A DNA stretch of 64,000 nucleotides from an uncultured Alistipes sp. (GCF_949296715.1 NZ_CASFQD010000055.1:30846-94845); one strand, 5' to 3'. Counted from the stretch's first letter, positions 36,529 through 44,730 are shown. A program made the numbers and translations. Notes: generated from the sequence alone by a model not told the origin.

Positions 36529-37078
36529 CGAGCTGCGGCGCTGGTGCCGGCTGTTGCACCGCGACCTGTCGTACTTCTTCGCGGGCATGGTGCTCATCTA
36601 CGCCCTGTCGGGCATCGCGATGAACCACCGCGACACGTTCAACCCCGACTATGCAGTCTCGCGCACCCGTCTCACACTCGACCTCCCGGCTGCCGCCGGC
36701 AGCGAGTACACCCGCGTCGAGGTCGAGGCGCTGCTCGCCGCAGCGGGGATCGGCGAGGCCTACGTGAAGCACTACCGGCCCGACGCGGCCACGCTCAAGG
36801 TCTTCCTGCAGGGCGGCTCGTCGCTTACGGTCGACCTCGCCCGCGGCGATGCGCTCTACGAGCGCCTCACGCGCCGCTACGTCTGGAGCGCCCTGACCCG
36901 TCTGCACTACAATCCCGGGAGGTGGTGGACCCTCTTCGCCGACGCATTCGCCGGCGGGCTCATCCTCATCACCCTCACGGGGCTGCTGCTGGTCAAGGGC
37001 CCCAAGGGGCTTCGCGGCCGCGGCGGCATCGAGCTGGCCGCAGGCATCCTCGTCCCGCTGCTGTTTCTGCTGATCTGA
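36512..37078 (+). CDS. PepSY-associated transmembrane protein
   Basis: 188 residues. The N-terminal LLHRDLSYFFAGMVLIYALSGIAMNHRD is the first PepSY-TM helix with conserved His residues. A soluble PepSY-like periplasmic segment follows (about 50-115), then the helical pair with LTRLHYNPGRWWTLFADAFAGGLILITLTGLLLVKGPKG. Members of this family occur in iron and siderophore reduction or uptake loci; the His pattern suits haem or redox function. It overlaps the preceding lipoprotein gene by 17 bp, implying translational coupling. The overall role remains inferred. Confidence 0.8.
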   Translation: MKFSSNELRRWCRLLHRDLSYFFAGMVLIYALSGIAMNHRDTFNPDYAVSRTRLTLDLPAAAGSEYTRVEVEALLAAAGIGEAYVKHYRPDAATLKVFLQGGSSLTVDLARGDALYERLTRRYVWSALTRLHYNPGRWWTLFADAFAGGLILITLTGLLLVKGPKGLRGRGGIELAAGILVPLLFLLI

Positions 37079-37091
37079 ACACGACACACAT

Positions 37092-37976
37092 ATGGAATCC
37101 GTTATCGAATGCCGCCACCTGACACACCGTTACGGACGGCGCACCATCTATGAAGACCTCTCGTTCGACGTCCCGCAGGGCCGGATCCTCGGGCTGTTGG
37201 GCAAGAACGGCACGGGCAAGACCACGACGATCAATATTTTGAGCGGATACCTCGAACCGCAGGCGGGCGAATGCCGCATCTTCGGCGAGAACATCCGCAC
37301 GATGTCGCCCCTGACGCGGCGGCGCATCGGCCTGCTCATCGAAGGGCACGTGCAGTACCAGTTCATGACGATCCGGCAGATCGAGCGTTTCTACGCCGCC
37401 TTCTACCCCGCCTGGAACCGCGACGCCTACTACGCGCTGATGGAGAAGCTGCAGGTGGCGCCCGGGCAGCGCATCTCCCGCATGTCGTGCGGGCAGCGCT
37501 CGCAGGTGGCCCTCGGGCTGATCCTCGCGCAGAATGCCGACCTGCTGGTGCTCGACGACTTCTCGATGGGGCTCGACCCGGGCTATCGCCGCCTCTTCGT
37601 CGAGTACCTGCGCGACTTCGCCAAGGCCGAGGGCAAGACCGTCTTCCTCACCTCGCACATCATCCAGGACATGGAGCGGCTCGTCGACGACTGCATCATC
37701 ATGGACTACGGGCGCATCCTCGTGCAGATGCCCGTCGCGGAGCTGCTGCGCACCTTCCGCCGCTACACGTTCCGCTGCGCGGACGATGCGGCGCTGCCGT
37801 CGGACAGCGAACTGCGCCACCCCTCCGTGCTGCGGGGCCGCGGCGAGCTCTGCTCCTTCCTGCCGCCCGAGGAGGTCCGCCTGCGTTTGGCGCGGGCCGG
37901 AATACCGGGCGACGACTTCACCGTAGAAACACTCAATCTCGAAGACGCCTTCATCGGGCTGACCGGAAAATACTGA
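37092..37976 (+). CDS. ABC transporter ATPase with an atypical active site
   Basis: 294 residues. Walker A GKNGTGKTTT (about 37-46) is standard. The signature is SCGQRSQ rather than LSGGQ, and Walker B reads LLVLDDFSMGLD, so the usual catalytic Glu is Asp. The H-loop (FLTSHII) is present. The C-terminal 80 residues form an extra domain. This pattern resembles the YtrB-like group of exporters or regulators. It powers the permease encoded 7 bp downstream. No substrate-binding protein is present, so export, or a role in outer-membrane maturation, is as possible as import. Confidence 0.87.
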   Translation: MESVIECRHLTHRYGRRTIYEDLSFDVPQGRILGLLGKNGTGKTTTINILSGYLEPQAGECRIFGENIRTMSPLTRRRIGLLIEGHVQYQFMTIRQIERFYAAFYPAWNRDAYYALMEKLQVAPGQRISRMSCGQRSQVALGLILAQNADLLVLDDFSMGLDPGYRRLFVEYLRDFAKAEGKTVFLTSHIIQDMERLVDDCIIMDYGRILVQMPVAELLRTFRRYTFRCADDAALPSDSELRHPSVLRGRGELCSFLPPEEVRLRLARAGIPGDDFTVETLNLEDAFIGLTGKY

Positions 37977-37983
37977 TCGAACC

Positions 37984-38655
37984 ATGTGGAAAGCCATGTT
38001 GTACAAAGAGTGGATCAAGACCCGCTGGTACCTGCTCGCGGCCTTCGCCGTGCTGGGCGGATTCGCGGGCTACGCCCTCGTGAAACTCCACCGGGCCGCC
38101 GCCCTGATGGGTGCCGGCCACGTCTGGGAGGTGATGGTGACGCGCAATGCCGTCTTCATCGACCAGATGGAATATGTCCCGCTGCTCGTCGGACTGCTGC
38201 TCTCCGCCGTGCAGTTCGTCCCCGAAATGCAGCGCAGGTGCCTCAAGCTGACGCTGCACCTCCCCGTCCCGGCGCTGGCCACACTGACGGCCATGATCGG
38301 ATGCGGCACGGCGGCGCTGCTGCTCCTCTTCGGGCTGGGCATCCTGCTTCTTGCCGCGGGGGCTTCGCCCGTGCTGCCGCACGAACTGGTGTGGAACATC
38401 CTCTCGACGGCGCTGCCGTGGTGTCTGGCCGGTGTGGCGGCCTACCTGTTCGGCGCCTGGACGATTCTCGAACCGACGTGGAAACGGCGTCTGGTGAACA
38501 TTCTGATGAGCGTCCTGCTGCTGCGCATCTACTTCCTGGCGCCCGGGCCGCGGGCCTACGGAGACTTCCTGCCCGTGCTGGCACTGCTGACTCTCGCCAC
38601 CGCCGCATTGAGCTGGCTCTCGGTCGTGCGCTTCATGGCCGGACGTCAGGACTGA
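37984..38655 (+). CDS. ABC transporter permease
   Basis: 223 residues with six predicted transmembrane helices and the usual MWKAMLYKEWIKTRWY cytoplasmic start of ABC-2-type permeases (helices about 17-34, 58-76, 98-125, 135-160, 175-190, 195-215). It partners with the ATPase encoded just upstream. DUF4857 follows 14 bp later, suggesting one inner-membrane complex. Substrate unknown. Confidence 0.8.
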   Translation: MWKAMLYKEWIKTRWYLLAAFAVLGGFAGYALVKLHRAAALMGAGHVWEVMVTRNAVFIDQMEYVPLLVGLLLSAVQFVPEMQRRCLKLTLHLPVPALATLTAMIGCGTAALLLLFGLGILLLAAGASPVLPHELVWNILSTALPWCLAGVAAYLFGAWTILEPTWKRRLVNILMSVLLLRIYFLAPGPRAYGDFLPVLALLTLATAALSWLSVVRFMAGRQD

Positions 38656-38669
38656 ACCGCTAAAACACG

Positions 38670-39707
38670 ATGAAAATGACACGTTTCGCAAAAATCTTCT
38701 TCTGGTTTCTGGTTGCCGTGCTGGTGCTCTGGCAGCTGCCGTGGGCGATCGACTACCTCACCGTAAAACCCGCGAACACGCCCTTCACACTCTACAGCGA
38801 GGTGCTCGGCGACTTCGCGATGATCGGCCATGACGACAAGGAACCCCTCTACCTCGACCGCCGCGGCAAGCACTACACGCGCTGCGAATTCGACTCGCTG
38901 CTGCCGCTCTTCTACGCCCGGCAGCTCATGACCGACGGCCGCTTCCCCGATACGGTGGCGGGGCGTCCCGTCACGCTGCGCGAGGTGCAGCAGGCTTCGT
39001 TCATCTTCCGCTCGACGCCCAAGGATATCAACCGGCCCTCGTCGGGAATCCGGTTTCTGCTCGAATCGATGTCCGGGCGCGTCGACCTGGCCATGCCGTC
39101 GGATGCCTTCCGCCTGACGGACGGCGGCATCGAATTCATCGACATGGCGTCGAACCGCATCGACAGTGTGAAGAGCGCGCGTTTCACACGGACGATGCTC
39201 CGCAAGGGGGTGCGGTTCCCCGTCCGGGAGATCGCCGGCAACCCCACGGCCCGCAAGGAGTACGACGAAGGCTACGTGCTGACAGATGCCGACGGGCGGC
39301 TGTTCCACCTCAAGATGGTGCAGGGACGTCCCTACATGCGGGCCGTCGAACTGCCCGAGGGGATGCGGCTGCGCCACCTCTTCATCACCGAGTTCCGCAG
39401 CCGCCGGATGCTGGCCCTCATGACCGACGAAGAGAACCGGCTCCATGCCCTGCTGATGCCAGGCTATGCGGTCCGGCAGGTCGAGGGGGTCGAATTCGAT
39501 CCCGAGCGCGAGTCGCTGACGATCATCGGCTCGCTGCTCAACTGGACGCTCTGCGTGGCGGACGACGATACGGAGCGCTACTATGCCGTCTCGGCCGACG
39601 ACCTGGCGCTGCTCGACACGATGAGCCATACGGCAGCCGTGCGCCATGTGCCGGGAGTGACGTTCACCTCCTCCGCGGACCGTTATGTGATGCCGCGTTG
39701 GGAGTGA
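38670..39707 (+). CDS. DUF4857-like membrane-anchored protein
   Basis: 345 residues. One N-terminal transmembrane helix (about 7-28, ending WQLPWAIDYL) is followed by a periplasmic domain of mixed strands that fits DUF4857: HDDKEPLYLDRRGKHYTRCEFDS at about 54, FIFRSTPKDINRPSSG at about 111, LRHLFITEFRSRRMLAL at about 234. It closes the plus-strand operon after the ABC genes, before a terminator. In Bacteroidetes DUF4857 accompanies this kind of ABC pair; its activity is unknown. The family assignment is from memory. Confidence 0.75.
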   Translation: MKMTRFAKIFFWFLVAVLVLWQLPWAIDYLTVKPANTPFTLYSEVLGDFAMIGHDDKEPLYLDRRGKHYTRCEFDSLLPLFYARQLMTDGRFPDTVAGRPVTLREVQQASFIFRSTPKDINRPSSGIRFLLESMSGRVDLAMPSDAFRLTDGGIEFIDMASNRIDSVKSARFTRTMLRKGVRFPVREIAGNPTARKEYDEGYVLTDADGRLFHLKMVQGRPYMRAVELPEGMRLRHLFITEFRSRRMLALMTDEENRLHALLMPGYAVRQVEGVEFDPERESLTIIGSLLNWTLCVADDDTERYYAVSADDLALLDTMSHTAAVRHVPGVTFTSSADRYVMPRWE

Positions 39708-39762
39708 TCTCCCAAAGACCGGGAGGCGCGGCCGGCGCCGCAGCGGCCACCGCCGCACATTC

Positions 39763-39788
39763 AGGGAGGCCTGCGCCTCCCTTTTTTC
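39763..39788 (+). terminator. Intrinsic terminator (first copy of a repeated cassette)
   Basis: AGGGAGGC (39763-39770), loop CTGC, GCCTCCCT (39775-39782), T6, then CG. Nearly the same hairpin, T-run and following promoter recur at 43721-43773. Confidence 0.85.
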
Positions 39789-39789
39789 G

Positions 39790-39819
39790 TTTGCCGGCAA
39801 AATTTTTTGTTTAACTTTG
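39790..39819 (+). promoter_or_regulatory. Promoter of the SDR gene
   Basis: TTTG (39790-39793), 18 bp, TAACTTTG (39812-39819). It overlaps the T-run end of the preceding terminator. The leader to the ATG at 39942 is about 115 nt. Confidence 0.65.
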
Positions 39820-39941
39820 TTGCAGAAAAACAGGAGAGCATCAGATACCATCAAGGTCCGATGATGGCTGGCAACGGGCACAACGGACTCACCGGCACGG
39901 CAAGCGAATCAGATGACAGACACATAAATACCGTTTTGAAT

Positions 39942-40703
39942 ATGAAAACCATCTTTATTACCGGCGGCTCCACCGGAATCGGTGCCGCCTCTGTACGGAA
40001 GTTCATCTCCGAGGGCTGGAACGTCGGCTTTATGGATATCAACACGCAGGCGGCCCAAGCGCTTGTGGACGAGCTGAACTGCCCCGAGCGGCTGCTCTTC
40101 ACCGAGGGCAACACCCGCACGCGGAGCGACATCCGCCGCGCGGTCGAGGCTACCGTAGCACGGTTCGGGGCGCTCAACAGCGTCTTTGCCAATGCGGGCA
40201 TCCACCGCTGCAACACGATTCTCGACATTGCCGACGAGGAGCTCGACCTGATGATCCAGACGAACATCTACGGCACGGTCAACACCCTGCGGGAAGCCAT
40301 ACCGCCGATCATCGAGGCGGGCGGCGGCTCGATCGTCATCAACGCTTCGGACCAATGGTTCGTGGGCAAGGCGCACAGCTTCGCCTACGGAATGACCAAG
40401 GGGGCCCTCGGGCAGATCACCCGCAGCCTGGCCATCGACCTGGGACCGAAGAACATCCGTGTCAATGCCGTCTGCGCCGGTACGATCCGCACGCCGCTGG
40501 TCGACAATCTCTTCGTAAAGTTCGCCGAAGAGAACCATTGCAGCGTCGAGGATTACTGGCGCAAGGAGAATGCGCTCTACATGCGCGGCAGCGCCGGACG
40601 GCCGGAAGAGGTGGCCGAAGTGGTCTACTTCCTCGCATCGGATGCTTCGAGTTTCTGCACCGGCTCCCACTATCTGGTGGACGGCGGTCTGGTGGCCGGT
40701 TGA
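39942..40703 (+). CDS. Short-chain dehydrogenase/reductase
   Basis: 253 residues from ATG 39942, where the protein starts directly with the NAD-binding strand (KTIFITGGSTGIGAASV, Gly-x3-Gly-x-Gly). Longer frames add unrelated sequence. The NAG motif (ANAGIHR, about 85), the catalytic Ser (INASDQW) and Tyr-x3-Lys (AYGMTKGAL) are intact, so it should be an active NAD(P)-dependent oxidoreductase. The fold ends typically with SSFCTGSHYLVDGG. It is monocistronic with its own promoter. Substrate unknown. Confidence 0.9.
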   Translation: MKTIFITGGSTGIGAASVRKFISEGWNVGFMDINTQAAQALVDELNCPERLLFTEGNTRTRSDIRRAVEATVARFGALNSVFANAGIHRCNTILDIADEELDLMIQTNIYGTVNTLREAIPPIIEAGGGSIVINASDQWFVGKAHSFAYGMTKGALGQITRSLAIDLGPKNIRVNAVCAGTIRTPLVDNLFVKFAEENHCSVEDYWRKENALYMRGSAGRPEEVAEVVYFLASDASSFCTGSHYLVDGGLVAG

Positions 40704-40808
40704 TCGGTCCCGCGGTCCGAACCATTACAGCAGTTCCGCATGAAGCGTTTTTCACGCCTCCTGCGGAACTCGACATATATCTATCTACCCTTTGCCAGTC
40801 GCAACAGG

Positions 40809-41857
40809 CTACGGCTCGACCAGGAGATGCAGGTTGAGTGGTGCGGACCAAGTGTTTTCCGTCCTGTTCAGCACGAATGAATCCAGCACCTTGTATCCTT
40901 TACCCGTTGCCGGATGAGCCATCAGAAAGCCGACGGTTACCTCAATCGACTCCAGCGTATCCCCGAGTTTCCGGGAAAAATCCGCAAGGTCGGCTTCCAT
41001 GCGGACCGTTTCCATCGATTCGACCGGGAATGCAGAATAAAATGGCTCTCCGACCGCCTGCAACGGATATGTCCAGGTCGCAACAATCCCCGAACGGTCC
41101 CGGAAATCGACCTTGATTCCCGTATTCCCGGTCTCGGCCAACAGGGGCGAACTTGACCACCACACCTTATCCTCATACCGGTTTGTCAGCAGCAAGGTCA
41201 ACTTGCTGAAATGCTCGTCGACCGTTATGATGGCGTGGATTCTATCATCGGCAAGCGGAATCGACTCCATGAGACAGCAACAGGGGATCGGCTCGTCCCA
41301 GGAGGCATAGTACGCCCCGTTTTTCAGTATCCGGTCAAGCTTTTCATAATCTGCTGCCGTCCATTGTTGCAACATCGTTTCGGTCGGGTAAAAGGAAATC
41401 CATTCGATCTGTCCGGAGGGCAACAGGATCAGTTCCATCACCAGGTGACGAATCCCGTGCAATTTCTCTTCGGGCATGGCCGAAAGAATCGCATTCCGAA
41501 TCCGATCCTCGGCTCCCGCAGTGCGCACCGTCTGGACGGCTTCATAATTGAACCGGCTTACAGTATGTTTGTCACAGGGGCTCTCTTTCAGCTGCCTGAT
41601 GTAATCCTCCCGGGAAGAGGCTCCGCCGGCCCGGGTGACCGTTACCTCACAGGCATATTGTTGTCAGCAATTGTCCTCGGTCGGAAAACAACCACGGCAT
41701 CCCCGAGCGTATCGCGTCGCTCTTCTGTTTGCGAATATCCAGGCAGATGCACAAGAATCAGGCAGGTTACAAGGAAGAACAATCTTATTTTGCGACCCTT
41801 CCGGGCAAACAAGAGGCCGGGAATCGGAAACAAGAGCGCAGGAACCGTGTTTTTCAT
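40809..41857 (-). pseudogene. Frameshifted gene for an exported protein of unknown family
   Basis: Two minus-strand frames look like parts of one gene. The upstream part starts at ATG 41857 and encodes a signal peptide (FFLVTCLILVHLPGYSQ) and about 25 more residues before stopping at 41642. The other frame opens after a stop near 41660 and reads on (CEVTVTRAGGASSREDYIRQ) for about 280 codons to the stop at 40809. It has no ATG near its beginning; the first usable start is a GTG at 41528. A one-base shift near 41,660 would join them into about 350 residues. The C-terminal part (IRNAILSAMPEEKLHGIRH, WTAADYEKLDRIL) is not recognised. This may be a real frameshift or a sequencing error. Confidence 0.5.
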
Positions 41858-42104
41858 GTCGTCCAATTTTGAATAATCCAGGCCGCACGTACTTCGTCGT
41901 GTTTCGGAAACAACACAACAGAAAGCCGTTGCTTTTTATCGACTGATACAAAGATATAAATTTCACAAGGGATCCCGACAGAAACCGGCATAAATCTTAT
42001 TGTATGGTGACGATCCGGTAGAGGACCGATGAAAATCGACATTATATAATCAAAGAAAGGAGAGGAGGTCATCAGAAGCGGCGTGCATATCAGGAGATAA
42101 ACAA

Positions 42105-42137
42105 AAAACGAGACAGCTGCTGTAACCATCTCGTTTT
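42105..42137 (-). terminator. Hairpin, probably a bidirectional terminator
   Basis: AAAACGAGA/TCTCGTTTT (42105-42113 and 42129-42137) with an inner ACAGC/GCTGT pairing. On the minus strand it is followed by TTTTTT. It sits upstream of the frameshifted gene and could end the fic transcript. Confidence 0.5.
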
Positions 42138-42419
42138 ACCTATGCGGCGACCTCTTTCTTTCGGCCATTGCCCGACCTCCTCTTCGTCGGCCTCTGGCGG
42201 TGCGTAGGGCAAATGAACATTTGCCATCAACGTAAATATTATCAGCGAGATACGTAATTAAAAACGTTATCCACTGATTAGGTGCCTTTACAATCGCATC
42301 GAATTACATCTTGTTCGCCTTGTGCTCGTTGTCGATGTAAAAATAACCGTTTTTTCAATAAAAACAAATCTTAAGTTCTGACATAAAGGCGTGAATACAA
42401 TGCAAGGGTGCTTGGCGGT
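42138..42419. other. Gene-free, AT-rich stretch before the fic stop codon
   Basis: No coding frame is supported. The one clear element is an 18-bp palindrome, GGCAAATG-AA-CATTTGCC (42208-42225). TTACATC/GATGTAA and CATCGA/TCGATG pairs around 42300-42345 could form a weak stem. With 41858-42104, which also lacks a credible gene, this makes about 560 bp without a gene. Confidence 0.4.
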
Positions 42420-43307
42420 TCAGTACGGAATTCGAAAATAGTCAAGCAGCGCCTTGTAGTTGTCCTGCGCCGTGAGGCAGGTGTCGCGCAGATATTCGCG
42501 CACGGCGGGCCACTGTTGCAGACCGCGGTAGTAGAACATCTTGAGGTCGTCGGTGATGATGAAGGGAACGATACCGGCCGCCAGACACACCTTGAACATC
42601 ATAAGGCGTCCGACGCGGCCGTTGCCGTCCTGAAACGGGTGGATGCATTCGAAACGCTGGTGCAGGTCGAGAATGTCGTCGAGCGTCTTGTGCCGCCGGG
42701 CGTTGTACTCCGCCAAGAGTCGCTTCATCTCGCGGTGTACCTTTTCGGGAGGCGTGGTCTCCATGCCGCCGACCTCGTTGGGCAGACGCTTATAGTCGCC
42801 CACGGCGAACCTCTCCTTGCGGCTGTCCGACGTGCCGGACTTGAGTTGTGCGTGCAGTTCCTTGATGAAGGCTTCGGTGAGCGGTTCTTCGGCCCGGTCG
42901 ATAATCGTGTCAATGCAGCGGAAGTGGTTTGTGGTTTCGAGAATGTCGTCCACACGCAACGTCTCACCCTCGACGCCCACCGTGTCGGTCTCGAAGATGC
43001 GGCGGGTCTGGTCGTGTGTCAAACGGCTGCCCTCGATGTGATTCGAGTTGTAGGTAAGGTCAATCTGCGTGCGGTGGTAGATGCCGCCCTTGAGACGCAT
43101 CGCCTTCTGCTCACGCAACACCTCCAACAGCGGCATGATATGCCCAGCTCGCGGTTTGCGTTGGGGCAATAAGGCATCCGCTGGGATGTTCCAGGTCTTG
43201 CCCGTAAGAAAGGCTCCCTCGATCTTTCCCGAGGCGCAGTAGTTGCGGGCCGTGCGCTCCGCGATGCCGTGCTTTGCGGCGAATGCCGCGACTGAAATGT
43301 ACTCCAT
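42420..43307 (-). CDS. Fic-domain protein with N-terminal helix-turn-helix
   Basis: 295 residues from the ATG at 43307. Residues 1-45 look like an excisionase/MerR-type HTH (VAAFAAKHGIAERTARNYC). The Fic core has HPFQDGNGR (223-231) with the catalytic His, so it should transfer AMP or another nucleotide to a protein target. The autoinhibitory helix motif SNHIEG (88-93, S-x3-E-G) precedes the core, the class II arrangement that keeps the enzyme off in cis. A palindrome sits between its -33 and -7 boxes, so the HTH may regulate its own promoter. Targets unknown. Confidence 0.88.
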   Translation of the reverse strand: MEYISVAAFAAKHGIAERTARNYCASGKIEGAFLTGKTWNIPADALLPQRKPRAGHIMPLLEVLREQKAMRLKGGIYHRTQIDLTYNSNHIEGSRLTHDQTRRIFETDTVGVEGETLRVDDILETTNHFRCIDTIIDRAEEPLTEAFIKELHAQLKSGTSDSRKERFAVGDYKRLPNEVGGMETTPPEKVHREMKRLLAEYNARRHKTLDDILDLHQRFECIHPFQDGNGRVGRLMMFKVCLAAGIVPFIITDDLKMFYYRGLQQWPAVREYLRDTCLTAQDNYKALLDYFRIPY

Positions 43308-43318
43308 AACCGAACGTC

Positions 43319-43382
43319 GTATCGGCAAGTTAGAAGGCCGATTTTCGACCCAAATATAACGATTCTTGCCGATACCGGCAAG
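43319..43382 (-). promoter_or_regulatory. fic promoter with embedded palindromic operator
   Basis: On the minus strand TTG (43381-43379), 20 bp, TATATTTG (43358-43351). The spacer is overlapped by CTTGCCG-ATAC-CGGCAAG (43365-43382), a perfect 7-bp dyad, and a third half-site (GTATCGGCAAG, 43319-43329) lies between the promoter and the ATG. Binding there would block the polymerase. Confidence 0.65.
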
Positions 43383-43410
43383 TTGTGACAATAAAAAACG
43401 TGCCGATGAG

Positions 43411-43701
43411 ATGAAAGGACGCAGAAAGATACCCGATGCACTGAAGACCCTACGCAGTACCGACCAGCCGTGCCGCATGACGGACGGAGCAAAGTCTCCG
43501 GCCTCGAATGTCGTTGCCGTGCCGCGTTCCGGCCTGAAAGGTACGGCCCGCAAGGTCTTCGGAATCGTGGCTGCGGAACTTATACACAAACGGCTTCTGG
43601 AAAGCACAGTCGAATACATCGATGCCATAGGACAACTCCACGGCACCTGGGGCGGCCTGGCCGTCATTCCGGAGGAGGATGAATTCGTCGTTATCGGATA
43701 A
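43411..43701 (+). CDS. Phage terminase small subunit-like fragment (P27 type)
   Basis: 96 residues. The start MKGRRKIPDALKTLR closely resembles P27-family terminase small subunits (pattern M-x-GR-x-P-x2-ALK-x-L). A later stretch (LKGTARKVFGIVAAELIHKRLL, then YIDAIG) fits the helical core, but the protein stops well short of the usual length and no large terminase follows. I read it as a remnant or domesticated piece of a phage. It begins within the fic divergent promoter region, starts about 30 bp from the operator, and ends just before a terminator. Confidence 0.5.
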   Translation: MKGRRKIPDALKTLRSTDQPCRMTDGAKSPASNVVAVPRSGLKGTARKVFGIVAAELIHKRLLESTVEYIDAIGQLHGTWGGLAVIPEEDEFVVIG

Positions 43702-43720
43702 CACAAAAACAGCTTGTTGC

Positions 43721-43746
43721 AGGGAGGCTTAGCCTCCCTTTTTTCG
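43721..43746 (+). terminator. Intrinsic terminator (second copy of a repeated cassette)
   Basis: AGGGAGGC-TTA-GCCTCCCT (43721-43739) followed by T6-C-G, near-identical to 39763-39789, including the bases after it. Confidence 0.85.
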
Positions 43747-43773
43747 TTTGTCTGCAAATTTTATTTAACTTTG
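43747..43773 (+). promoter_or_regulatory. Promoter of the HD-domain gene set
   Basis: TAACTTTG at 43766-43773 is a perfect -7 element. The nearest TTTG (43747-43750) is only 15 bp away, shorter than normal. The leader to ATG 43824 is about 45 nt. Confidence 0.5.
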
Positions 43774-43823
43774 TTAAATGCCGACTTGCAGCAGAAAACG
43801 GCACCTAACCTAAAGACAATCGT

Positions 43824-44459
43824 ATGAGTACCCTTGAACGAGCCATCGAGATAGCTACCGAGGCGCACCACGGCCAGCGCGACAAGGCTGGAAACGACTA
43901 TGTCGGCCACCCGCTGCGGGTCATGGCCGCCGGAAAAACGACCGAAGAGAAGATCGTCGGGGTGCTGCACGATGTGGTCGAGGATAGCGACTGGACGCTG
44001 GAGAGGCTGGCAGCTGAAGGGTTTACGCCCAAAATCATCGAGGCGCTGCGTTGTCTGACCCATGCCGAGGAGGAGCCCTATGACCGTTATATTGCCCGCG
44101 TAAAGGACAATCCGCTGGCCGTGGCGGTCAAGTTGAACGACCTCGCGGACAACATGGATATTCGTCGCCTGCCGTACCTTTCGGATAAGGACGTCAAGCG
44201 GCTGAAGCGTTATCTGCGGGCCTACAAGCAGCTGACCGGCGAGCCGACCTACTCGGTCTACGCCTGCCGCCAGGAGTATCCGAATGCCTATCTGCCCTGG
44301 ACCGAGGCAGAGGATCTGGAGTTGACGCGCCGGTGGTGTGAGGGGGCGACGGAGGAGGAGTTGTCCGCCCATTTCCAGCGCAAGCCCGGCGCCATCCGTT
44401 CGCGCATCGAGAAACTCGACCTGGAGCGACTCTACGGAAAACCAGACAGCCATGACTGA
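43824..44459 (+). CDS. RelA-type HD-domain hydrolase with C-terminal HTH-like domain
   Basis: 211 residues. The first 140 form a small HD-domain protein of the SpoT/MESH1 type: EAHHGQRDKAGNDYVGHPLRV (about 13-33), LHDVVEDSDW with the His-Asp pair (about 48), and VKLNDLADN (about 95-103), the expected metal and nucleotide ligands. Such proteins hydrolyse (p)ppGpp or related nucleotides. The C-terminal 55 residues (PWTEAEDLELTRRWCEGATEEELSAH) look like a SANT/HTH-type helical domain, an unusual addition. It overlaps the next gene by 8 bp. Activity is inferred from the intact motifs. Confidence 0.8.
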   Translation: MSTLERAIEIATEAHHGQRDKAGNDYVGHPLRVMAAGKTTEEKIVGVLHDVVEDSDWTLERLAAEGFTPKIIEALRCLTHAEEEPYDRYIARVKDNPLAVAVKLNDLADNMDIRRLPYLSDKDVKRLKRYLRAYKQLTGEPTYSVYACRQEYPNAYLPWTEAEDLELTRRWCEGATEEELSAHFQRKPGAIRSRIEKLDLERLYGKPDSHD

Positions 44460-44730
44460 ACTGCGTAAAATACCAAACGTCGGGCCGCGGACCGAAGCGG
44501 ATCTGCTGGCCATGGGATACACGACCATCGAATCGCTGAAGGGCAAGACGGCCGAGGAACTCTATGCCGAGGAGTGTCGTATGCGGGGGTGTCAAATTGA
44601 CCGCTGTCAGCTGTATCTTTATCGCGCGGTCGTCTATTTCGTCAACACGGAGAATCCCGATCCGGCGAAGTGCAAGTGGTGGCTCTGGAAGGATCGGCCT
44701 GCGGCGGAAGCGGACCCCGAGCGCAAATAG
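44452..44730 (+). CDS. Helix-hairpin-helix protein (Cdd1/PMSR-like)
   Basis: 92 residues. LRKIPNVGPRTEADLLAMGYTTIESLKG is a helix-hairpin-helix DNA-binding-like motif at the N-terminus. The rest (EECRMRGCQIDRCQLYLYRAVVYF and KCKWWLWKD) matches the small Cdd1/pathogenicity-locus family. It overlaps the HD gene by 8 bp, so the two are translated together. Function unknown; nucleic-acid binding is an inference. Confidence 0.75.
   Translation: MTELRKIPNVGPRTEADLLAMGYTTIESLKGKTAEELYAEECRMRGCQIDRCQLYLYRAVVYFVNTENPDPAKCKWWLWKDRPAAEADPERK

Noticed and set aside
41854..42129. Small minus-strand membrane-like protein of 91 residues
   Set aside because: Its start lies inside a terminator-like hairpin and it overlaps the signal-peptide start at 41857 in another frame.
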